This document shows, in pieces, positions 45,417 to 53,322 of a stretch of DNA of 64,000 nucleotides. Each line of letters starts with the position of its first letter. The first letter of the stretch is position 1. The position numbers and the translations under genes are program-made. Under the pieces are notes generated by a model. The model did not search any database. It was not told the DNA's origin and saw only the letters and a program-made list of their open reading frames with translations. The stretch comes from Nocardioides sp. S5 (lineage in GTDB: Bacteria > Actinomycetota > Actinomycetes > Propionibacteriales > Nocardioidaceae): NCBI RefSeq assembly GCF_017310035.1, contig NZ_CP022296.1:2852001-2916000 (forward strand), given 5' to 3'.

Positions 45417-45829
45417 GGGTGGTCTCCTTCGGGGACGAAGCTGATCTCGTAGCCGACCGCTCGTCCGAGCAGTCGCTGGAGCTGGTCGTGGGGCTCGGTG
45501 TCCACGGCCGGGGCGTCGGGCGGGAGGCCGACCACGAGGACGTCGGTGCGCTCGGCCCAGGCATCGCGGGCGGCGAGTGGCAGTCGAATCCACGCGTCGT
45601 GGTGCACCAGGACCACCGCGCGGCCGTCGCCGGGCAGGCGCACAGCTGTCTCGACAGCTCTGTTGACGGCGTCGGCTCCGATCTCCCCGTCCGGGCCGGG
45701 CTCGGGCACCACCGTCGCGGCGCCCGCGAGGCGGAAGCCCGCGTCGACGTCTCGCGGAGCCACCACGACGACCTCCGAGTCCACTTCTGAGTCCATCCGT
45801 GGCGCTGAGGGGGTAAGCGCGTTCGTCAC
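45413..45829 (-). CDS. V/A-type ATPase subunit F
   Basis: 138 aa (NtpG of Enterococcus, AtpF of Thermus). Begins with a 15-residue extension, then VVVVAPRDVDAGFRLAGA, AVVLVHHDAWIRLP and the VLVVGLPPDAPAV strand, the Rossmann-like pattern of the small central-stalk subunit. GTG 45829 overlaps the subunit C stop (GTGA); its stop overlaps the subunit A ATG. Confidence 0.82.
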   Translation of the reverse strand: MTNALTPSAPRMDSEVDSEVVVVAPRDVDAGFRLAGAATVVPEPGPDGEIGADAVNRAVETAVRLPGDGRAVVLVHHDAWIRLPLAARDAWAERTDVLVVGLPPDAPAVDTEPHDQLQRLLGRAVGYEISFVPEGDHP

Positions 45830-46710
45830 GGGGTCCTCCGGTCCGCTCCGCCGGTGACGAGGATCAGTCCGGCTCGGCGGTGTCGGCGCGCGCGCTCCTC
45901 GAGCAGCAGCACGTAGCCCACCAGCGGGTCGGCGCTCTCGGCGTCGCCGCGGCGCAGCCGCGCGGCGGCGCCGGCGGTGGCCTCGTCGTGCAGGTCCCGG
46001 TCGAGATGGCCGAGATCCCCGTGCAACTCGTACGCCGCTGCGGCGGCCCGCCAGCGTGGGTAGACGCCGAGAACGGGAGCCCAGCGCCCAGTGATCGCGT
46101 GCTCCAGGTCGCGGACGCCGAGGCGCCCGAGCGGCATCAGCCGGCCGGGGTCGACGTCCGACCGGGCCAGCGCGATGAGCAGGTTGCGCTGGTCCCGCTC
46201 GCGGGCGAGGAGGTCCGCGACGGGACGCGAACGCGGGTGGGCCGCGCGTTCGCCCCACTCGGCGTGCGCCGTGGCCGTCACTGCGAGCTCGAGCTCCTCG
46301 ACGTCGCGGTGCAGCTCGAAGCGTGACCACAGCCGAGGCAGGGCCGCCGCCGTGATCGGCGTCGGCAGCCGCAGCCGTTCGAGGAGGGCGACGACGCCCG
46401 CCTCGTCCCGCGTGTGGGCGAGCTCGGCGGCCCGCTCGGGGGTGATGGCACCGACCGCGCGCACCCCCCGGAGCCGGTCTTCAGGCGGGAGGCCCGAGGC
46501 CGCGCCGCGCAGCAGCGCGAGGGCGTCGCGCAGGTCGTGTCGTCCCGTCAGCACCTGTGCCACCGCGCGTGCCTCGCCCACGAACAGCTGCGGCAGCCGA
46601 CGCATCTCCTCGCTCTCCTCGCGATCACCCTGGCCTGCTCCGTCCGGGGTCAGGCGCGACATCCGGGCCCGCAGGGCCGTCGAGCCGGCGACGTACAGCG
46701 GTGCCGTCAT
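45826..46710 (-). CDS. ntpC: V/A-type ATPase subunit C (d-type socket)
   Basis: 294 aa, mostly helical, matching the AC39/subunit C family that links the central stalk to the membrane ring. Diverged and about 30 residues shorter than typical, but position between E and F, RDLEHAITGRWAPVL and the repeated Arg/Leu helices support it. GTGA/ATGA overlaps at both ends. Confidence 0.78.
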   Translation of the reverse strand: MTAPLYVAGSTALRARMSRLTPDGAGQGDREESEEMRRLPQLFVGEARAVAQVLTGRHDLRDALALLRGAASGLPPEDRLRGVRAVGAITPERAAELAHTRDEAGVVALLERLRLPTPITAAALPRLWSRFELHRDVEELELAVTATAHAEWGERAAHPRSRPVADLLARERDQRNLLIALARSDVDPGRLMPLGRLGVRDLEHAITGRWAPVLGVYPRWRAAAAAYELHGDLGHLDRDLHDEATAGAAARLRRGDAESADPLVGYVLLLEERARRHRRAGLILVTGGADRRTP

Positions 46711-47339
46711 CGCGGGTCCACCTCCGGGACCACTTCCGCGTCAGCTTTCGCGTCCGCTTCGGGGTCCACTTCCGGGTGCGGTTCGCACACCGCGTCGCGC
46801 AGCACCGGGCGCAGCAGCGGCCACGCCGCGTCAAGGCGTCCTTCGGCGGTGTTGTGCACCGCTCGCCCCTGGGCGTCGCGCAGCACGACGCCGACCCCCA
46901 CGGGTCCAGTCTCCACGACGAGGCAGGGCCGGTGGCGGCGTACGGCGTCCAGGTGGGCCGGATCGACCGTGCAGGAGGTGGCCGAGGGCAGGAGAGCCAT
47001 CGCCTCGTCGAGGAGGTCGAGCGTGGCCGCAGTCCCGTGGCCTGTGCCGACCAGTTCCTGCAGCTCCTTTCCGGCAGCCGTGCGCACCCGTTCGAGCTCG
47101 GCGTCGACCACCTCGCGAACGTGGGCGCGGGACGCGGCTGCCCCGGTGGAGCGGACGCGGAGCGCCTGGTCGCGGGCGGTCGACTCGGCTCGGGTGAGGA
47201 TGCCGAGGCGGTCGCGCTCGGCCGCCTGGTGGGCTTCCCGGAGGATCTCGCGGGCGCGATGTTCGTCCCGGGCGAGCACGTCGGCCAGGTCGCGACGACC
47301 GTCGTGCTCCATGGTCTCGAGCAGCGCCTGGAGGGTCAT
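46707..47339 (-). CDS. ntpE: V/A-type ATPase subunit E (peripheral stalk)
   Basis: 210 aa. N-terminal coiled coil rich in Ala, Arg and Glu, then a globular C-terminal part with GPVGVGVVLRDAQGRAVHNTAEGRLDAAWPLLRPVL, the family's conserved end. The last residues are an odd acidic tail (PEADAKADAEVVPEVDPR). Located between K and C as in Thermus-type operons. Confidence 0.85.
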   Translation of the reverse strand: MTLQALLETMEHDGRRDLADVLARDEHRAREILREAHQAAERDRLGILTRAESTARDQALRVRSTGAAASRAHVREVVDAELERVRTAAGKELQELVGTGHGTAATLDLLDEAMALLPSATSCTVDPAHLDAVRRHRPCLVVETGPVGVGVVLRDAQGRAVHNTAEGRLDAAWPLLRPVLRDAVCEPHPEVDPEADAKADAEVVPEVDPR

Positions 47340-47340
47340 G

Positions 47341-47562
47341 TCAGCCGCCCAGCAGGAGCACGATCATGGCCGCGACCGCGAAGCCCAGGATGACGAGCGT
47401 CTCGGGGATGGCCACGAGCAGGATGGCCCGACCGGCGAGCTCGGGCTTCTCGGCGATGGCTCCCATGGCCGCCGCGCCGATCCGCGCCTGGGCGTAGCCG
47501 GTGGCGAGGGCGGCGAGGCCGACGGCGAGTCCTGCTCCGAGGGCGATGAGTCCGGTTTCCAT
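47341..47562 (-). CDS. ntpK: V/A-type ATPase ring subunit K/L (c-type), two helices
   Basis: 73 aa with two membrane helices. TM1 GLIALGAGLAVGLAALATGYAQARIG, polar loop GAIAEKPEL, TM2 AIPETLVILGFAVAAMIVLLLGG with the ion-carrying Glu. It closely resembles the single-hairpin Thermus thermophilus subunit and not the four-helix Enterococcus NtpK. ATG 47562 has AGGTGA upstream. The Thermus likeness favours H+ coupling, though Gln in TM1 and ET in TM2 are also found in Na+ rings. Confidence 0.93.
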   Translation of the reverse strand: METGLIALGAGLAVGLAALATGYAQARIGAAAMGAIAEKPELAGRAILLVAIPETLVILGFAVAAMIVLLLGG

Positions 47563-47567
47563 GTGTG

Positions 47568-49661
47568 TCACCTTTCGTGGGTGGCGTCGGCGATGCGGAC
47601 GCCGTTGGTGGTGCCGTGCGGCGGGACGCCGACCGGGTCGAAGGTTGGGGTGAGGAGTGGGCCGAGCGGTCGGTCGCGGGGTGGGGTCAGGAGTGCGCGG
47701 GGGTTGAGGGCCCCGTGGGCGCCGAGGGGTTGGAAGGCCTGGCCCTCGCCGTCGTGGAACTTGCTGAAGAACTCGACGTAGTGCAGTCGCAGGGCCTGGA
47801 CCATCGGGCTGAACGCCGCCAGACCCAGGTTGAGCAGGTGCAGCAGGACGGCGACGAACAGTCCGATGAGGAGGGGCAGCTCGGTGGCGAGCTCGTTGGC
47901 GACGTTGGCGAGGTAGACCGAGGCGAGTCCCACCGCGGCGACCCGGAGGTAGGACAAGACGTTGCCGACCGTGCCGATGAGCTCGAGTGGGCCGAGGAGG
48001 GCGCCGATGGGGCCGTGCACGGAGCTGGTGGCCACGAGTCCCACGACGGCGGGGACCAGCGCGGCGAGGGTGACCCACGAGGGGGCGTTCAGGATGGTGG
48101 CCGCGATGGCCGCGGTCGCGCCGAGCAGGACGGCCAGGGTGCCGCCCACCTCGAGGGTGCGGTGCCGGTCGCCACGGCGCAGCGCGGTCACCAGGCCGAG
48201 GGTCAGGCCGAGCACGATGTGGGACCAGCCGAGGGCGACGGCGAAGAGCAGGAGGGGCTCGAGGGCCTCGGGTCCGCCGCGGTAGAACCACAGCGCCGGC
48301 ATCCCCCACATGTTGCCGAGGCTGCCGAGCGCCTCGCCGAACATCACGCCCCACAGCACCGCCCACGCACCGCCGGCGATCAGGACGCGGCCGGCGTCGT
48401 CCATCACCCCGCCTTCCACACCGCCGCGGTCGTGCGTGCGTGCCCGGTGGCGCAGCCACCAGCCGATGCCGGCGAGCGCGGCGCCGTAGACGACGTCGCC
48501 GACCATGACACCGAAGAGGAACGGCAAGAAGATCGCCATCAGTCCGGTCGGGTCCAGCCCGTTCGGGGAGGGCCAGGAGAGGAACCCGACCAGGCGGCGG
48601 TAGGGGGACCATGCGGCGCGTCCGGTCAGCTCCACCGGGGAGGGGCCGGGGACCTCGCCCGCCGGGGCGTCGACGACGGCCACGTCGGCGAGGCCGTCGC
48701 GGTCGAGCTGCTCGCGCACCTCGCGGCGACGGTCTGCCCGCACCCAGCAGCGCAGGAGGAAGGTGCGCTCGGAGAGCGCGGCGGCCGCGACCGCGGCGTC
48801 GCGTTCGGTCAGCACGAGCAGCGCACGCGCGGCGGCGCGCAGCCCGGGGGCCTCGCGGAGCCAGAGCGCGTCGAGGTCGGCGCGGACGGCGTCGAGGTCG
48901 GCCTGGAGGTCGACGAGCCGGGCGCGCATCCGCACGAGCGTGGTGTGCAGGGACAGGTGGGCGTAGTCCTCGGGTACCTCGACCCGGCTGATCTCATCCG
49001 CGCCCATGAGACCGAGGACCTCGGGCAGCCGGTCGCGGGCCACCACCAGGAGGCAGCCGCGGGCGCGGCCGGCGTCCGTACTGCGGAGCATGAACCCGTT
49101 GCCGGCGAGCTGCCGCAGCTGGGTCTCGAGCAGTCCGACCACGGCCCCGGCCGGGTCGTCGAGCACCAGCGCGGTCATCGCCAGTCCCAGCAGCTCGAGC
49201 TCGGCATCGGAGAGCGAGGTCAGCTCCGGCACGAGGGTCTCGAGCTGGGCGAGGACGTCCACGTAGCGCGCCAGCGCGTCGCGCTCCTCCTCCAGCGAGG
49301 CCTGGGCCCCGCGCAGGGACTCGACCTCGAGCTCGAGCGTCGCGATGTTGACGTCGGCGTCGCGCGGGTCCACCGGTGCGGCGTCCGCGCTCCGGCGTGG
49401 CGACTCGCGTGCCAACGAGGCATCTGACGGCGCCCACTCCAGCAGGCGTTGCACCCGGGCCAGCAGGTCCCGCCTGGCCATACGGTCCTCACCCTTGTTC
49501 GCAGCCGGGTCTGCAACCGGGTCCGCAGCCTTGTCCGCACTGCCGGTCGGCGCCCCGGATGGCGTCACCTCGGCGACCCCGGCTCGCTGGAGCGACTCGA
49601 CCGTCTCGAGCAGCTGCTCGCGTCGGCCCAGGAGCTGGACGTGGTGCAGTCGGCGGATCAT
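47568..49661 (-). CDS. ntpI: V/A-type ATPase subunit I (a-type)
   Basis: 697 aa. A soluble N-terminal half with long coiled coils, then about eight membrane helices; FLPFLFGVMVGDVVYG, the GEALGSLGNMWGMP region, LSYLRVAAVGLASVYLANVANEL (with the ion-path Arg) and the end SPMVQALRLHYVEFFSKF are family marks. ATG 49661 overlaps the preceding stop (ATGA); the frame upstream of it is antisense-like repeat. Start context MIRRLHHVQLLG matches family N-termini. Confidence 0.93.
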   Translation of the reverse strand: MIRRLHHVQLLGRREQLLETVESLQRAGVAEVTPSGAPTGSADKAADPVADPAANKGEDRMARRDLLARVQRLLEWAPSDASLARESPRRSADAAPVDPRDADVNIATLELEVESLRGAQASLEEERDALARYVDVLAQLETLVPELTSLSDAELELLGLAMTALVLDDPAGAVVGLLETQLRQLAGNGFMLRSTDAGRARGCLLVVARDRLPEVLGLMGADEISRVEVPEDYAHLSLHTTLVRMRARLVDLQADLDAVRADLDALWLREAPGLRAAARALLVLTERDAAVAAAALSERTFLLRCWVRADRRREVREQLDRDGLADVAVVDAPAGEVPGPSPVELTGRAAWSPYRRLVGFLSWPSPNGLDPTGLMAIFLPFLFGVMVGDVVYGAALAGIGWWLRHRARTHDRGGVEGGVMDDAGRVLIAGGAWAVLWGVMFGEALGSLGNMWGMPALWFYRGGPEALEPLLLFAVALGWSHIVLGLTLGLVTALRRGDRHRTLEVGGTLAVLLGATAAIAATILNAPSWVTLAALVPAVVGLVATSSVHGPIGALLGPLELIGTVGNVLSYLRVAAVGLASVYLANVANELATELPLLIGLFVAVLLHLLNLGLAAFSPMVQALRLHYVEFFSKFHDGEGQAFQPLGAHGALNPRALLTPPRDRPLGPLLTPTFDPVGVPPHGTTNGVRIADATHER

Positions 49662-50065
49662 CGGCTCGCCTTCGGGGTCCGGTCGGCCCGCTGGGCCACG
49701 GTCGGGGCCACGGTCGGGGCCACGGGCGGGGTCACGGTCGGGGCGACGGTCAGGACGGCGGCGACGGTGGCGGCGACGAGCTCCTCCCGCAGGCGCACGG
49801 CCCGCTGCGTCACCTCGACGCCGATCCGCTGCTGTTCGGCCTCGTCGGCCTGTACCCATTCGCGTGCCTCCTGCAAGATACGCGCGGACAGGCGGTCGGC
49901 TTCCGCGGCGGCTTCCGCGGCGAACTCCCCCACGAGGAGCTCCGCCTGCTCCCGGGCCGCGACAACGCGGGCGTTGCTCTGCCGCGCCTCCTCGAGACGG
50001 GCCTCGATAAGCCGCTCTAGCTCGCGCACCTGGCGCATCGCGGCCGGATCCTGCATCTGCGTCAT
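49658..50065 (-). CDS. V/A-type ATPase stalk subunit G/H
   Basis: 135 aa (NtpF/AtpG-like). Almost wholly coiled coil (MRQVRELERLIEARLEEARQ, AEAAAEADRLSARILQEA), followed by a C-terminal Pro/Thr/Val repeat TVAPTVTPPVAPTVAPTVAQ coded by an imperfect 15-bp tandem repeat (about 49,690-49,755). It pairs with subunit E in the peripheral stalk. The repeat tail is unusual for the family. Coupled by ATGA on both sides. Confidence 0.78.
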   Translation of the reverse strand: MTQMQDPAAMRQVRELERLIEARLEEARQSNARVVAAREQAELLVGEFAAEAAAEADRLSARILQEAREWVQADEAEQQRIGVEVTQRAVRLREELVAATVAAVLTVAPTVTPPVAPTVAPTVAQRADRTPKASR

Positions 50066-50748
50066 CGCCGTTCCTCCTCGTCGGGTCGCGGCACGGGAGG
50101 ATGGTCCGGTGCCGGTCGGTCCTGCGGGACGCGACGTCGCTCCCGCGCCCGCTTCAGGCGGGAGTGCTCCTCACGCTCGCGCTCCTCGAGGACCGCGGTG
50201 ATGTGGGCGGCCTCCTCCTCGAGTCCGGGGATGACGACGTTCTCGAGCGCGTTGACCTGGCGCGTGGTGCGGGCCACTTCCTCGGTGAGCCGGCGCACCG
50301 TGGCCTCGAGGGCCACGAAGCGCAGGACGTGCTCGAGGTACCGCTCGTAGGCCTCCGCCGCCGCCTCGATCGACGGGGCCACCAGCACCGGTGCCGCGCC
50401 GCGCTCCTCGGCCGTCCGTCGCAGGTCGTTGGCCTGCACCGTCACGACCCGCACGCCGACCACCATGCGGTCCTCGCGCTCGGCGACGACGCCGTTGGCC
50501 GCACCCGACGCGACCGCCGCGACGGCGGCCGGGCCCTCGTCGGCGGTGCTCTCGTCGAGCAGCGCGCGAGCCTCCCGGGCGAGGACGGCGGCGGCCTCAC
50601 GCTGGGCGGACACGTCTGCGTCGAGACGGTGCAACTCGCGCACCAGGGCCATCCGCTTGTCGACCAGAAGGTCACGGCCCTGGGCCGCGAAGGCGATCGC
50701 CGAGCGACGCCGCAGCAGCTCGGTCCGGGTCGCGGTCAGGGCCGTCAT
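50062..50748 (-). CDS. ntpD: V/A-type ATPase subunit D (central stalk)
   Basis: 228 aa. Two long helices flank a short middle; MTALTATRTELLRRRSAIAFAAQGRDLLVDKR and the C-terminal VARTTRQVNALENVVIPGLEEEAAHI are textbook D-subunit pieces. In Thermus and Enterococcus D comes last; here it is first, giving D-G-I-K-E-C-F-A-B. ATG 50748 is chosen since it overlaps the TGA of a 27-aa leader frame (ATGA). Confidence 0.92.
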   Translation of the reverse strand: MTALTATRTELLRRRSAIAFAAQGRDLLVDKRMALVRELHRLDADVSAQREAAAVLAREARALLDESTADEGPAAVAAVASGAANGVVAEREDRMVVGVRVVTVQANDLRRTAEERGAAPVLVAPSIEAAAEAYERYLEHVLRFVALEATVRRLTEEVARTTRQVNALENVVIPGLEEEAAHITAVLEEREREEHSRLKRARERRRVPQDRPAPDHPPVPRPDEEERR

Positions 50749-50828
50749 CGCCGCCACCCCGCAGGGCCGACCCGCCCGGGCGGACGGCGCCGATCCTTCA
50801 GCCGGTCACGAAGTAGCTGAGTATTCAC
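50745..50828 (-). CDS. 27-aa leader peptide coupled to ntpD
   Basis: GTG 50828 has a good ribosome site (GGGAGG, 8 nt upstream) and the frame's TGA overlaps the ntpD ATG. The product is basic: MNTQLLRDRLKDRRRPPGRV followed by GPAGWRR. Position after the structured leader and ATGA coupling suggest it carries ribosomes to ntpD. Its short run of Arg and Pro codons could matter for translation. Small size keeps confidence modest. Confidence 0.45.
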   Translation of the reverse strand: MNTQLLRDRLKDRRRPPGRVGPAGWRR

Positions 50829-50856
50829 GGAGAATGCCTCCCGACAGTGGTCGGAA

Positions 50857-50996
50857 GGTCTTCCCCGCCACACCCCGGGAGGTGTGGTCGGCCACCGGGT
50901 CGCAGGACGACCGGAGTGACGATGGCCGGTTGGTGGGGTACTCCCCTTCAAGGGTTTCTTACGCATCAGATTACGTGAATCGTGCTGCGGTGTCAA
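50857..50996 (-). promoter_or_regulatory. Promoter and structured leader B (V-ATPase operon)
   Basis: Read leftward: -35 TTGACA (50996-50991), exact 17-bp spacer, -10 TAATCT (50973-50968). The spacer is a degenerate form of the CGAAG-N4-CTTCG operator. Leader: box 1 AAGGGGAGTACCCCACC (GGGGAGTACCCC at 50946-50935), CATCGTCACTCC, then box 3 variant GGGGAAGACC (50866-50857). About 110 nt later come the small leader frame and ntpD. Same organisation as leaders A, C and D. Confidence 0.65.
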
Positions 50997-51004
50997 GGTT
51001 GGCA

Positions 51005-52138
51005 CTAGCGCCGCAGGACCAGCGCAATCCGGTCATGGTTCGCGAGGTCGCCGTCGGCCACCAGCGCCAGCTGGCCGCCCATCAAGATCACCTGCTCCAT
51101 CAGGTCGTCCACCAAGTCATGCACGTCGCCGGCCCCGGAGGCATCCCCGGAGGCGTTCCCTGAGGAGTTCGCAGGAGCCCCGCGTCCGGGTGCCGTCGTG
51201 CCTGGACTGATGAAGTTCTCCTCGACCAGCAGCATCGCGGGCAGGCGTCGCCCGAGGGCCCGCCAGCACTGCTCGATGCCCGAGGCCACGTCCGTGGGTC
51301 GATCCGACTCTGCCTGGCGCAGCAGCGCGAGTGCGTCGTCGCGTCGTGTCCGCAGGTACGCCTCGACGGACGTGATGCCGGCCAGGGCCAGGTCGAGGGC
51401 CGTGGCGCAGTCGCGGTCATCAACCCGCCCGGCGAGCCGCTCCAGATTGGCACTGAGGGAGCAGAACTCCTCGAGCAACCGCGGCGGACCCACCAGCACG
51501 AGCGGGCTCGGGTGGTCGGCCCGGTAGTCGCCCAGCATCCGGTCGACCTTGCGCAGGAACCTGGCCATCAGCTCCGTTCGGGCCTCGGCGGCGCCCGGCT
51601 GTCCGGCACCCGGCACCCGGATCGGCCGCCCCGAGCCAAACGGCTCGGACCGTCCCACTGGGCGCAGTCCGCCGTCCTCGGAGGCGTACAGGTGGGCGCA
51701 CGTGGGGTGTAGCAGCAGCACGGCGTGGGGTGGCATGCGGTGCAGGGCCGCGATGAGCGGCCGAGTGGCGAAGGTGCTCTCCACCACCGCCCGGGCGGTC
51801 ACCGACTGTGGCAGCCGGAACGAGCGGGCGACGGCCCGGTTCACGTAGATGCACAGCCCCAGGTCGGTCGGCTGGTCTCCCGCGCGGTCGACCTGCTCGG
51901 CCAGCTTGTCCAGCAGCGCGGACCGGTTCATCACGCCACGCTCGGCGAGCGTGTGTTCCACGTCTCGGACCAGGTCGTCCAACCTCGACCGGTCCTCCCT
52001 GGTCATGCGCGGGGACGGCTTCGTCGGCAGGAGGACCGAGATGCACGGAAAGCCGGAGGTGATCGCCAGGTCGGCGATGTCCCTGGTCCTCAGCGCCACC
52101 GGCGAACCGCCCGCCTTGGGACGCGTGCGGGGGCTCAT
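51005..52138 (-). CDS. baeRF family-3-like (eRF1-related) protein, copy 2
   Basis: 377 aa, paralogue of the protein at 36,556. Shared marks: FPCISVLLPTKP, AVVESTFATRPLIAALHRMPPHAVLLL, SPLVLVGPPRLLEEF, ASGIEQCWRALG, PAMLLVEENF, and the ending HDLVDDLMEQVILMGGQLALVADGDL. A low-complexity Gly/Ser/Asn insert (SSGNASGDASGAG) precedes the last domain. ATG 52138 overlaps the terC stop (ATGA), so it is made with TerC from promoter C. Confidence 0.75.
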   Translation of the reverse strand: MSPRTRPKAGGSPVALRTRDIADLAITSGFPCISVLLPTKPSPRMTREDRSRLDDLVRDVEHTLAERGVMNRSALLDKLAEQVDRAGDQPTDLGLCIYVNRAVARSFRLPQSVTARAVVESTFATRPLIAALHRMPPHAVLLLHPTCAHLYASEDGGLRPVGRSEPFGSGRPIRVPGAGQPGAAEARTELMARFLRKVDRMLGDYRADHPSPLVLVGPPRLLEEFCSLSANLERLAGRVDDRDCATALDLALAGITSVEAYLRTRRDDALALLRQAESDRPTDVASGIEQCWRALGRRLPAMLLVEENFISPGTTAPGRGAPANSSGNASGDASGAGDVHDLVDDLMEQVILMGGQLALVADGDLANHDRIALVLRR

Positions 52139-53106
52139 CGCAGCACCTCGTCCTCGTCGGACGCGTGGGCCGGCGTCGCGTGGGGGGCGACGGTGGCCTG
52201 GTCACGAGTCGCGCGGAGACTGGCGATGACCGCAACGGCGATGCAGCTGGCGATCACGCCGAGGGAGAGCCAGATCGGAACCTTGTAGACGTCGAGGAGC
52301 AGCATCTTGATGCCGACGAAGACCAAGATCGCGGCGAGGCCGGCCTTGAGGTAGATGAAGCGGTCGATGAGATCGGCGAGCAGGAAGTACATCGCTCGAA
52401 GGCCCAGGATGGCGAAGGCGTTGCTGGTGAAGACCAGGAACGGGTCCTGGGTGACGGCGAAGATCGCGGGGATGGAGTCGACGGCGAAGATGATGTCAGT
52501 GGTCTCGACCATGATGAGGACGAAGAACAGCGGCGTGGCCACCCACTTGCCCGCCTGCTTCACCCAGAACTTCTGCCCGTGGTACTCCTCCGTCGAGGGG
52601 ATCTTCCTCTTGGCCAGTGCCAGCAGCTTGTTGCGCGAGAGGTCCATCTGGTCGTCGCGGTGGCGGAACATCTTCCAGCCCGTGTATACGAGGAAGGCGC
52701 CGAAGAGGTAGAGGATCCAGGCGAAGTTCTCGATCAGGACCGCGCCACCGGCGATGAAGATCGCCCGGAAGACCAGTGCCCCGAGGACGCCGTAGAACAG
52801 GACCCGGTGCTGGTACTCCCGCGGCACGGCGAAGTAGGTGAAGATCAGCGCGAAGACGAAGACGTTGTCGACCGCCAGCGACTTCTCGATCAGGTACCCG
52901 GCGTAGTACTCGCCGCCGGCCTGGGCGCCGTAGGCCCACCAGACGATGCCGCCGAACGTCAGGCCGAGGCTGACCCAGACCGCGGACCAGGCGGCAGCCT
53001 CCTTGACACCGACGACGTGAGCGGTGCGGTGGGCGAACAGGTCGATCGCCAGCATCACGACGATGACGCCCAGCACCGCCGCCCAGGCCCAGAAGGGAAC
53101 ATCCAT
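52135..53106 (-). CDS. TerC/Alx-family membrane protein
   Basis: 323 aa, eight or nine membrane helices. Family acidic motifs LAVDNVFVFALIF and VETTDIIFAVDSIPAIFAVTQDPFLVFTSNAFAILGLRAMYF are intact; a cytosolic loop with KIPSTEEYHGQKFW lies between the halves. E. coli Alx and relatives export Mn2+ and are under a yybP-ykoY riboswitch, which fits the leader seen here. GGAGG lies 10 nt before ATG 53106. Confidence 0.92.
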   Translation of the reverse strand: MDVPFWAWAAVLGVIVVMLAIDLFAHRTAHVVGVKEAAAWSAVWVSLGLTFGGIVWWAYGAQAGGEYYAGYLIEKSLAVDNVFVFALIFTYFAVPREYQHRVLFYGVLGALVFRAIFIAGGAVLIENFAWILYLFGAFLVYTGWKMFRHRDDQMDLSRNKLLALAKRKIPSTEEYHGQKFWVKQAGKWVATPLFFVLIMVETTDIIFAVDSIPAIFAVTQDPFLVFTSNAFAILGLRAMYFLLADLIDRFIYLKAGLAAILVFVGIKMLLLDVYKVPIWLSLGVIASCIAVAVIASLRATRDQATVAPHATPAHASDEDEVLR

Positions 53107-53160
53107 GACAGCTATACCTCCAGCGTGACCACTCGACCAACAGCCGAGCGTGACGTTGGA

Positions 53161-53300
53161 GGTCTCCCCCGCCGCCCGGTCCGTGGACCTGGCGACCGCC
53201 GCACCGGACCGGGCAGGGCCGGTCGAACTGTCGATGTCAGCGAGGGTGGGGTACTCCCCTCATGCGCTACAGTATTCACGAAGCACACTTCGGAAGTCAA
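53161..53300 (-). promoter_or_regulatory. Promoter and structured leader C (terC operon; shared with heliorhodopsin)
   Basis: Read leftward: -35 TTGACT (53300-53295), spacer of 18 with a perfect CGAAG-TGTG-CTTCG inverted repeat, -10 AATACT (53276-53271). Leader: box 1 GGGGAGTACCCC (53259-53248), then box 3 GGGGGAGACC (53170-53161), about 98 nt between them; the CGTCA element seen in A, B and D is not clear here. The operator also lies 40-50 bp before the rightward heliorhodopsin ATG, so one repressor could control both genes. Confidence 0.65.
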
Positions 53301-53322
53301 GTCCCGCACACGAGGAGCGACC

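Noticed and set aside
49690..49755. Short tandem repeats as a CRISPR or regulatory array
   Set aside because: The imperfect 15-bp repeats keep reading frame and code for a Pro/Thr/Val tail of a V-ATPase stalk subunit. No CRISPR-like repeat-spacer pattern exists anywhere in the window.
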